Below, in pieces: positions 17,643 to 24,602 of a DNA stretch of 64,000 nucleotides (position 1 is its first letter; the number at the start of each line of letters is the position of its first letter). The notes below the pieces were generated by a model. It was not told where the DNA came from. It did not search any database and saw only the letters and a program-made list of their open reading frames with translations. Where the stretch lies: contig CATYZI010000005.1 in the NCBI GenBank assembly GCA_958415625.1, positions 1 through 64,000 of the forward strand. The letters run 5' to 3'. A program made the position numbers and the translations under genes. This stretch comes from an uncultured Collinsella sp. (lineage in GTDB: Bacteria; Actinomycetota; Coriobacteriia; Coriobacteriales; Coriobacteriaceae).

Positions 17643-17757
17643 TTACGCCATTCTCAATGCTGATTTTACGCTACTTTCAATGTAGTTTTTACGCCATGAC
17701 AGATGTAGTTTTTACGCCATTTTCATTGAAGGTTTTACGCTTGGCATCCTTAGCGCG
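17643..17757. repeat. Five 23-bp direct repeats upstream of the DUF4143 ATPase gene
   Basis: TTACGC recurs at 17643, 17666, 17689, 17712 and 17735, exactly 23 bases apart. The best unit consensus is TTACGCCATTTTCAATGTAG plus TTT. Units 2-4 are closest; unit 5 is mostly degenerate after TTACGC. The array fills the 185-base gap between the two ATPase genes. Exact phasing suggests an iteron-like protein-binding array rather than chance. Confidence 0.85.
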
Positions 17758-17791
17758 ACCCATTCCGAGCATCACATCAGAGCGTGCTTGG

Positions 17792-19183
17792 TTATCTCCG
17801 CTCGCACATCTCGGCAAACGAAATCAGCTTGGCATCTCCCCTGCTCGCCGCAGCTTCCTGACATCCTTGCGTAAAGCCTCGCTTCGAGAAGATCGCATAG
17901 CTTTTGTGCTGCCGCCTAAAGAGCTCGCTTCGATGCACGAGCTTTTGCAGCACGTCTTCGCCCACCGGTTCATTGCGCCATTTGCATTCCGCAAACAGCG
18001 CAGTGCCCTCGCCATCGTCAACAATCAAGTCGATTTCTTCCTGCGTATGCGTGCGATTATCCGTCCCCCACCAGCGCCCAACGCTTGCCGGAACCACATC
18101 AAGCTGGCCCGCCCGCGCGAGTTCGTACACGTATTGTCTGCATATAAGCTCAAAGACCGTACCCATGTAATCCGATACGTGCGGCTCAATGCGCTCATAC
18201 GCCATCTCGGCCATATCGTTTTGAATCAGCCCGATGTTCTGCGGAACAAACTTGTACCAGAACCTAAACATCTGATCGCTCAGCAGATACACGGCTCGCT
18301 TATTGCTCGTCTCGTTTAGGGGCAGCTCGCGCTCGACAATCCCAAGCGACGCCAGCTTATCCACATAGCTCTTTACGTTGCTCGCAGGGATTCCCGTAGA
18401 GCTCGCAATCTCCGAGATCTTCGAGCGCCCCTGGGCAATTGCTTGCACGATCGCATCATATTGCTCGGGATTGCGGCACTCCTGCAATAGCAGGTTACTC
18501 GGCTCCTCAAAGAGATAGCCCGTAGGAGTTAGAAAAAGACGTTTGATGTTGTCCTTGAGCGGTGCGGCAGGATCGACTTTCTCGATATATGCAGGAATGC
18601 CACCTGTCATGCCATAGCAAACTGCAGCGTCTTCGCGACCCATGCTCTGCCACAACCCGAGGGTCGTCGTAAAATCGAGCGGCATGATCTTAAACTGGGC
18701 CGTACGCCTACCGTATAGTGGGCTCTCGTAGCCCAACACCTGTTCCTCCATAAACGAAAGAGACGAGCCGCATAGGATCAGCATTAGCCTGGTCTCTTTG
18801 TATAAGTGGTCGATCTTGTCTTGCAGCAACGAGCTGATCTCGGGATTCGATTGGGCGAGATAGGGATACTCGTCAATCACGACAATCAAACGCTCCGTTC
18901 GAGCCATGGTGACCAATGCATCGAACGCCTCGTCAAAACTACGAAACGACACGCCTGCAGCACCAACCGAGCCTGCAAGTATCGCCTGGCTAAAGCCGTG
19001 CAGGTTTGCCTCCGCATTGGTACGACGAGCTTGAAAGTAAATAGCCTTCTTGCCTTGGATGAACTCTGTGATAAGGCGCGTTTTACCCACACGACGGCGG
19101 CCGTAAATCACAGGCATCTCAAAGGAGTCCGTGCCATACAGTCGATTGAGCTCGGACATTTCCGCTGTTCTTCCGACAAACAT
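17792..19183 (-). CDS. Archaeal-type AAA ATPase with DUF234 nuclease-like tail
   Basis: 463 aa. It starts MFVGRTAEM, the usual opening of this family. Walker A GRRRVGKT is at 28-35 and Walker B VVIDEYPYL near 100. A winged-helix stretch in the middle (SKISEIASSTGIPASNVKSY) is followed by DUF234 with EEIDLIVDDGEGTALFAECKW near residue 385, a PD-(D/E)XK-like pattern. ATG 19183 has GGAAGGA upstream; the 60 earlier codons of open frame run through the operator-like inverted repeat and are not coding. Biological role unknown; these genes are scattered and often strain-specific. Confidence 0.85.
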   Translation of the reverse strand: MFVGRTAEMSELNRLYGTDSFEMPVIYGRRRVGKTRLITEFIQGKKAIYFQARRTNAEANLHGFSQAILAGSVGAAGVSFRSFDEAFDALVTMARTERLIVVIDEYPYLAQSNPEISSLLQDKIDHLYKETRLMLILCGSSLSFMEEQVLGYESPLYGRRTAQFKIMPLDFTTTLGLWQSMGREDAAVCYGMTGGIPAYIEKVDPAAPLKDNIKRLFLTPTGYLFEEPSNLLLQECRNPEQYDAIVQAIAQGRSKISEIASSTGIPASNVKSYVDKLASLGIVERELPLNETSNKRAVYLLSDQMFRFWYKFVPQNIGLIQNDMAEMAYERIEPHVSDYMGTVFELICRQYVYELARAGQLDVVPASVGRWWGTDNRTHTQEEIDLIVDDGEGTALFAECKWRNEPVGEDVLQKLVHRSELFRRQHKSYAIFSKRGFTQGCQEAAASRGDAKLISFAEMCERR

Positions 19184-19200
19184 AGACCATCCTTCCTTTA

Positions 19201-19250
19201 CGTTATAGCTAGCTATATTATACCTTCCTATAATATAGCTAGCTATAACG
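19201..19250. promoter_or_regulatory. Perfect 22-bp inverted repeat in the DUF234 ATPase promoter
   Basis: Arms 19201-19222 and 19229-19250 are perfectly complementary with a 6-base centre. Each arm contains TATAGCTAGCTATA, which is itself a 14-bp palindrome, so this is two copies of one operator facing each other. It lies 18 bases from the ATG, where a bound protein would block transcription. A strongly AT-rich patch in GC-rich DNA. Confidence 0.75.
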
Positions 19251-19308
19251 TCATTCGACAAGCGGCGCACACGAAAGGGGCGGTACACCACCGCACGTGG
19301 ACCGTTCC

Positions 19309-19540
19309 GGAAAATGCATCCCGTTCTGGAGCCAAAAACTGGGCCGTAGTTTCCGCCAAGCATCCCATCCGGAAAGCGTGTCCCGTTCTGAGCCTGAATT
19401 CTGGGATGCGGTTTCCGCTGAAACTTCTACCGGAAAGCGAATCCCATTCTGAGCGTCGAATCAGGGACGCAGTTTCCGGTTGAGGGCTGTTCCGGAAAGC
19501 TTGTCCCGTTCCGAGCGGCAATTCCGGGTCACGGTTTCCT
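19309..19540. repeat. Hairpin repeat array 1 (four units, 61-62-bp period)
   Basis: Units begin at 19309, 19371, 19432 and 19494. Each follows GGAAA-N5-TCCC-N18-GGGA-N5-TTTCC, a 46-base hairpin with a conserved 18-base loop (GTTCTGAGC then GAATTC), plus a variable ~16-base linker. Unit 1 is the most diverged. A sister array lies on the far side of the gene at 19836-20834. Too short a linker and too variable an arm for CRISPR. Confidence 0.9.
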
Positions 19541-19835
19541 CAGGTACAAGGCGACAGTCCGCCGCCCTTATCACATGCCTTCAAATATGCGATCCAGAAA
19601 CACAAAACAGCAGATAGAATGCTCTTTTTCAAAAAGTACACGTCCCGAAACTTACCAAGACTTCATATCTAGCTACCGTTCACGGTCGCCGATTACCACC
19701 CACCGATTCAAACAAGAAATATGTCGCCAAAAGCAGGTCATCTACCTGCATGGTTAGATTTTGGTCAGCTTTTGGTCAGCTGAGCGGCAAGTTCCAGCTG
19801 ATACGTTTTTGCTACCCAAAAGGAGGCGGTAGCTC
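19541..19835. other. Non-coding leader of the AbiEi-like gene
   Basis: 295 bases, lower in GC than its surroundings. TTTTGGTCAGC occurs twice in tandem at about 19759-19780. The only open frame (60 codons from 19575) looks random. It presumably contains the promoter of the following gene. Confidence 0.4.
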
Positions 19836-20834
19836 ATGACCCATTGCAATGACCAGCTCATCGACCAACTGCTCACTCAAGCCGAGCAAGAGGGGCGCTG
19901 TCTGATTCCCCCGAGCGCGGCGATCCGAAAAGCGCTCCTTCGGCGCACCGGCGGCACGGTTGTCTCGCCCATTCCGGGGTTGTTTGCGCGAAAAACGCGC
20001 TGGGATGAACTCAACCGAGCGCAACGCCATTGCGAGATTATCCGCGCCCTTGCGATCATCCATCCCGATTGGACGTTCTGCTCGTTTTCGGCAGCTTGCC
20101 TGCTGGGGCTCGAGGTCTCGTGGCGACACCTGAACGTCGTGCATGTTTGCAGCTCGACAAAGCCGTCGGCTCGTCCGGGCGCACATATTCAGCGACACCA
20201 GATTGAGCCGGCCGGAGCAATACGCAGAGCCGGCATATCGGTAACGCCGCCCATCCAAACGGCCACAGATTGCCTGCTGCAAACTGGTTTTGCCGACGGC
20301 ATGCCCATTGCCGATTCGACGATCTCAAAGCTCGGCCTTGCGCCGGAACAGCTGATGGAGGCCGTGGAGCAACGAGCGACTGCACGCAATGGTCGCGCGA
20401 TTCGCACCGCCCTCACAACGCTTCGATATGCCGACGTCCGCGCCGAGAGCGGCGGGGAATCGGTCGCCCGAGCCGTCATGATCGAGACGGGCTTTGCGCC
20501 CGACTGGCTTCAATACGAGCTGACGGACCCCTTCGATTCGGCCAAGCCCATACGAACGGACTTTGCCTGGGAGCGCCAGGCGCGGGAACTCACACTGGGC
20601 GAGCTCGACGGGCTCATCAAATATACCGACCAGACCATGCTGGCCGGACGCACCACCGCCGAGGTGCTCGTTGCCGAACGACAGCGCGAGGCGCACCTAT
20701 CGCTCTACGGTCACCCTCTGCTGCGCTTTACCATGAACGAGGTCCGCTCGACAGGAATGCTCGCCAAAAAGCTGCAGACGGCAGGCATCCGGCAGACCGC
20801 GCTGCCGACATGGCTCAACGAGGTGGACCTGTAG
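19836..20834 (+). CDS. AbiEi-like protein with VSR/DUF559-type nuclease domain
   Basis: 332 aa. The N-terminal half resembles type IV toxin-antitoxin AbiEi-family proteins (PIPGLFARKTRWDEL, then HPDWTFCSFSAACLLGL). The C-terminal part, near residues 238-262, has RTDFAWERQ, LGELDGLIKY, then a REAHL helix and LLRFTMNEV: the D...ExDxxxK pattern of VSR-like PD-(D/E)XK nucleases. AGGAGG precedes the ATG. No AbiEii toxin gene follows, so it does not form a classic pair. Hairpin arrays lie on both sides. Function is open: solitary antitoxin, regulator, or nuclease acting on the repeats. Confidence 0.7.
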   Translation: MTHCNDQLIDQLLTQAEQEGRCLIPPSAAIRKALLRRTGGTVVSPIPGLFARKTRWDELNRAQRHCEIIRALAIIHPDWTFCSFSAACLLGLEVSWRHLNVVHVCSSTKPSARPGAHIQRHQIEPAGAIRRAGISVTPPIQTATDCLLQTGFADGMPIADSTISKLGLAPEQLMEAVEQRATARNGRAIRTALTTLRYADVRAESGGESVARAVMIETGFAPDWLQYELTDPFDSAKPIRTDFAWERQARELTLGELDGLIKYTDQTMLAGRTTAEVLVAERQREAHLSLYGHPLLRFTMNEVRSTGMLAKKLQTAGIRQTALPTWLNEVDL

Positions 20835-20845
20835 GAGCTGCTAGG

Positions 20846-21200
20846 CCACGCATCGCCGAATCGCATCCCCCCTATCTGGGCCGCGTTTTCCCAACGGCCA
20901 CGCCAACGGAAAGCGCGTCCCAGCCTGGACACTCAAAACGGGATGCGCTTTCCGGATGGCGGGCCTGGCGGAAAGCGTGTCCCGGAATCCCGTCTCAGAG
21001 CTGGACAGGCTTTCCGGTTGAGTCCTTCAGCGGAAACCGCATCCCGGAATAAACACTCAAACTGGGATGCGCTTTCCAAACGGCCGGCCAGCGGAAAACA
21101 CATCCCATTCTGAGGCACGATTCCGGGACGCAGTTTCCGCATGCGGCCCCGTTGGGAAAGTTAATCCCGTTCCGAGGCTGGATTCCGGGACGCAGCTTCC
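20846..21200. repeat. Hairpin repeat array 2 (five units plus one degenerate)
   Basis: Units begin at 20908, 20970, 21032, 21093 and 21155; a degenerate copy is at ~20856-20891. Same consensus as array 1. By loop sequence, the first three units are inverted relative to the last two and to array 1 (loops near 20922, 20984, 21046 read as the complement). A mosaic of orientations at constant period resembles BIME-type REP arrays. Confidence 0.9.
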
Positions 21201-21221
21201 GCATGCGGAGGCGCTCCAAAC

Positions 21222-21253
21222 AAAAGGCCCCGGCTCGCGATGGAGCTGGGGCC
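21222..21253 (-). terminator. Intrinsic terminator after xdhD
   Basis: Read leftward: GGCCCCAGCTC, 6-base loop, GAGCCGGGGCC, then TTTTGTTT. It closes the right purine operon about 70 bases past the xdhD stop. Confidence 0.75.
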
Positions 21254-21322
21254 AAAGGCGCAGCATATACAGTTGATGTTGAGCGCGAACAGCTCGTCAG
21301 CAATGACCGTCCGCGCCCTACC

Positions 21323-24100
21323 CTACCCGCGGTTGCGGACGCGGCTGTACGGCGTATCCACCATGGGCAGATCCGGACGTAGCTTGCCGTCGAATGCGCG
21401 ATAGGCGTTCTGCACGGCGGGTGCCGTGGGGATCGTTGCGATCTCGCCGATGCCCTTGCCGCCGTATGCCACGGGCAGCAGCTCGTCCTTCTCCACGTAG
21501 ATGGCGTGGATATCCGGAATCTCGGGCGCACGGAACAGCCCGAGCGTGCCGTACCTTGCCTGGGGTACGCAGTCCTTGAGCGGCCAGTCCTCGGTAAGCG
21601 CATAGCCCATACCCATGAGCACGCCGCCTTCGATCTGACCCTGAATCGAGATGGGGTTGACCACCTTGCCCGAATCGTGCGCGGCATAGACCTCGCTCAC
21701 GCGACCGTCGTCGTCCAAGATGACCACATGCGTGGCAAAGCCGTAGCAGATGTGGCTCTTGGGGTTGGGCACGTCGGCGCCCAGCTTGTCAGTCGGCTCC
21801 AGGTACACGTAGCTAAACTCGCAACCCTCGAGCGCCTTGATGGCGGCAGCGGGATCCTGAGGATGCATACCTTGGCCGGCGACGAGCTCCTGCGTACGCA
21901 GCTGATAGGCACGACCGTCGTCGTACTCGATCTTGACGCCGTCGCCATGGGCGGCAACCGGGGCAGCAGGCGCGGGCTTGCCGGCCTCGACGCCAAACAT
22001 GGCGTCGCGCAGCAAGAAGGCGGCGCCGCGCACGGCCTCGCCGGTCACGACCGTCTGACGCGAGCCAGACGTGGTGCCGGAGTCGGGAGCGTTCTCGGTG
22101 GAGCACTCGCCGTTGGCGATGCAGCGAAGCGGCAGACCGCAGGCCTCGGCAACGTCCTGCAAAAAGACGGTGTTGCAGCCCTGGCCGATGTCGGACGTGG
22201 CGGCGTAGACCACGGCACGGCCGCCCTCGACGCGAATCTTGCAGCGACCGGCATCGGGCAGGCCCACGCCCACACCGGCGTTCTTCATGGCGCAGGCAAT
22301 ACCGGCATGGCCGGGATGCGCGTAATAGGCATCCTTGACCTCGAGCAGCGTCTCCTTCAGCGCCGTGGAGCAGTCGGCAATCTGGCCGTTGGGAAGCACC
22401 TCGCCCGGCTCAATCGCGTTCTTGTAGCGAATCTCCCACGGATCCAGGCCGACCTTCTCGGCCAGCAGGTCGATCAGGCTCTCGAGCGCAAACTCGGACT
22501 GACACACGCCAAAGCCGCGGAAGGCACCGGCCGGCGGGTTGTTGGTGTAGTAGCCAAAACCGCGGATGTCGGTGTTCTGGTACTTGTAGGGCCCGACGGC
22601 ATGCGTGCAGGCGCGCTCGAGCACCGGGCCGCACAGCGACGCGTAGGCACCGGTGTCAAAGTTGATCTCGCAATCCAGACCGGTAAAGTTGCCCTCGGCG
22701 TCGCAACCCAGCGTAAAGGTGCCGTCCATGGCGTGGCGCTTGGGATGGAACGCGAGCGACTCGGCGCGGGTGAGCTTGCACTTCACAGGACGCTGGAGCT
22801 TATAGGCAGCAAGCGCGGCCAGGTGCTGGACGGACACGTCCTCCTTGCCGCCAAAGCCGCCGCCCACGAGCATGGTCTCGACGACCACGCGCTCGGGCTC
22901 GTTGTCCCAGCCAAACATGTGGGCACACTCTTTGCGCGTGTCGTAGGCGCCCTGGTCGGTCGACTGCACCTTGACGCCGTTCTTATACGGGAAGGCCACG
23001 GCGCACTCGGGCTCCAAGAAGGCATGCTCGGTAAAAGGCGTGGTAAAGCGCTGCGTCACGGTAAACGCGCTCTCGGCCAGCGCCTTGGCGGCATCACCGC
23101 GCGTCACGTGACGGCTCTGGCACACGTTATCCTTGAGCTCTACGGTATTGCCAAAGGCAAAGAAGCTGTCGTGCAGGCGCGGGGCGTCTTCGGCCCTGGC
23201 CTCGACAATGTTGCGCACGGGTTCCAGCGGCTCGTAGTCAATCTTCACGAGCTTCTTGGCCTTCTCGAGCGTTGCCTCGTCCTCGGCTACCACCAAAACG
23301 ATGGCGTCGCCCACGCAGCGGGTGATATCGCCCTGGGCGATCATGACGTCCCAGTCCTGGATAAGGTGGCCGACCTGGTTGACCGGCACGTCCTCGGCGC
23401 GCAGAATGCCCACCACGCCGGGCAGGGCCTCGGCCTTGGAGGTGTCGATGGAAAGCACGCGGGCGCGCGGATACTTGGAACGCACGGCGCTGGCGTAGGT
23501 CAGACCCGGCTGGTCGAGCTCGTCGATGTCGTCGGGATACTTGCCCTCACCGAGCACCTTCTTACGCACGTCGATACGGAAGGCGCGCTTGCCCACGCCG
23601 TAGTCGTCGCCGCGCTCCAGGTCCTCATCGATCTGCTTTTCGCCGCGGAGCACCGCAGCGGCCAGCGAAATGCCCTCGATGATCTTCTTGTAGCCGGTGC
23701 AGCGGCACACGTTGCCGCGGATGGCGTACTTGATCTGCTCCTCGGTGGGCTCGGGGTCCTCGGCGATGAGCGCCGCGCCCGCCATGACCATGCCGGGGAT
23801 GCAAAAGCCGCACTGCACGGCGCCCACGGCGCCAAAGGCGTACACAAAGGCCTCGCGCACGTCCTCGGGCAGGCCCTCGACGGTCACGATGTTGCGGCCG
23901 GCGGCAAGGGCGGTAGTCAGCACGCACGCCTTGACGGCCGCACCGTCCACATGGATGGTGCAGGTGCCGCAGGCGCCCTCGGAGCATCCGTCCTTGGCGG
24001 AGTGGATGTTCAGGTCGTCGCGCAGGTAGCGCAGCAGCGGCTTGTTTTCCGTCGTCGTGCGCTCCACGCCGTTAACGGTAAAAGTGAATTCCTGTGCCAT
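21323..24100 (-). CDS. xdhD: XdhD-type molybdenum hydroxylase (Fe-S/Mo fusion)
   Basis: 925 aa fusion, close to E. coli XdhD. Residues 1-160 carry two [2Fe-2S] clusters: C39, C44, C47, C59 and C97, C100, C132, C134. The rest is the molybdopterin-binding subunit, with GGFGGKED, AFRGFGVCQSE and, near the end, GGKGIGEIAT whose Glu is the expected catalytic base. There is no FAD domain in this chain or in the window. The likely role is hydroxylation or dehydroxylation of purines, with electrons passing to the neighbouring ferredoxin and YgfK. In this family the cofactor is often selenium-dependent, consistent with yqeC. The gene is last in the right operon, 12 bases after the ferredoxin. Confidence 0.9.
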   Translation of the reverse strand: MAQEFTFTVNGVERTTTENKPLLRYLRDDLNIHSAKDGCSEGACGTCTIHVDGAAVKACVLTTALAAGRNIVTVEGLPEDVREAFVYAFGAVGAVQCGFCIPGMVMAGAALIAEDPEPTEEQIKYAIRGNVCRCTGYKKIIEGISLAAAVLRGEKQIDEDLERGDDYGVGKRAFRIDVRKKVLGEGKYPDDIDELDQPGLTYASAVRSKYPRARVLSIDTSKAEALPGVVGILRAEDVPVNQVGHLIQDWDVMIAQGDITRCVGDAIVLVVAEDEATLEKAKKLVKIDYEPLEPVRNIVEARAEDAPRLHDSFFAFGNTVELKDNVCQSRHVTRGDAAKALAESAFTVTQRFTTPFTEHAFLEPECAVAFPYKNGVKVQSTDQGAYDTRKECAHMFGWDNEPERVVVETMLVGGGFGGKEDVSVQHLAALAAYKLQRPVKCKLTRAESLAFHPKRHAMDGTFTLGCDAEGNFTGLDCEINFDTGAYASLCGPVLERACTHAVGPYKYQNTDIRGFGYYTNNPPAGAFRGFGVCQSEFALESLIDLLAEKVGLDPWEIRYKNAIEPGEVLPNGQIADCSTALKETLLEVKDAYYAHPGHAGIACAMKNAGVGVGLPDAGRCKIRVEGGRAVVYAATSDIGQGCNTVFLQDVAEACGLPLRCIANGECSTENAPDSGTTSGSRQTVVTGEAVRGAAFLLRDAMFGVEAGKPAPAAPVAAHGDGVKIEYDDGRAYQLRTQELVAGQGMHPQDPAAAIKALEGCEFSYVYLEPTDKLGADVPNPKSHICYGFATHVVILDDDGRVSEVYAAHDSGKVVNPISIQGQIEGGVLMGMGYALTEDWPLKDCVPQARYGTLGLFRAPEIPDIHAIYVEKDELLPVAYGGKGIGEIATIPTAPAVQNAYRAFDGKLRPDLPMVDTPYSRVRNRG

Positions 24101-24112
24101 GGTGATTCCCTT

Positions 24113-24592
24113 CTACACGCCGGCGGCGATGCCGGTGCGGTCGTGGATGGCGCCATGCGGGCACACGACGGCGCACATGCCGCACGACAGGCAGTCCGTA
24201 CCGTCGATATGGGCACAGTTGTCCTCGATGCGGATAGCGCCGGCGGGGCACTTTTTGGCGCACATGCCGCAGCCGATGCAGCTGGTGTCGCAAATCTTGC
24301 GGGCGATGGCGCCCTTATCGGTGTTGTTGCAGCGCACCAGGATGTTCTGGTAGCCGGGGACGAAGGCAATCACGCGCTGCGGGCACGCCATACCGCACAG
24401 GCCGCAGCCCGTGCACTTGGAGCGGTCCACGCGGGCGACGCCATCGAACAGCTCGATGGCACCGTGGGGGCAGGCCGTGACGCAAGCGCCACAGCCAATG
24501 CAGCCTTCGCTGCAGCGGGCGTCGCCGCCTGCGAAAGCACAGCCGCTTCCGCAGGCAACGTAGGCCACGTTATGTTGAATAGCTTTGGCCAT
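24113..24592 (-). CDS. Polyferredoxin with four CxxCxxC-type motifs
   Basis: 159 aa. Four cluster motifs: CIGCGACVTACP, CTGCGLCGMACP, CIGCGMCAKKCP and CLSCGMCAVVCP, plus extra cysteines near the N-terminus (CGSGCAFAGGDARC). It should bind about four [4Fe-4S] clusters. It is flanked by 10- and 12-base gaps from ygfK and xdhD, so the three are co-translated and probably form an electron-transfer chain between the molybdenum enzyme and the flavin/NAD(P) subunit. Soluble; no membrane segment. Confidence 0.88.
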   Translation of the reverse strand: MAKAIQHNVAYVACGSGCAFAGGDARCSEGCIGCGACVTACPHGAIELFDGVARVDRSKCTGCGLCGMACPQRVIAFVPGYQNILVRCNNTDKGAIARKICDTSCIGCGMCAKKCPAGAIRIEDNCAHIDGTDCLSCGMCAVVCPHGAIHDRTGIAAGV

Positions 24593-24602
24593 AAAGACTC
24601 GC

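Noticed and set aside
17643..17757. CRISPR or minisatellite coding repeat
   Set aside because: No constant repeat/variable spacer pattern at a 23-base period, and no open frame runs through it on a plausible gene.
19575..19757. 60-codon open frame before the AbiEi-like gene
   Set aside because: No ribosome site, random composition, low-GC leader region.
19836..20834. Complete AbiE toxin-antitoxin pair
   Set aside because: Only the AbiEi-like gene is present; no nucleotidyltransferase toxin gene follows before the hairpin array and xdhD terminator.
19309..21200. CRISPR array
   Set aside because: Repeats are hairpins with variable arms, linkers are only ~16 bases and some units are inverted; no cas genes are present.
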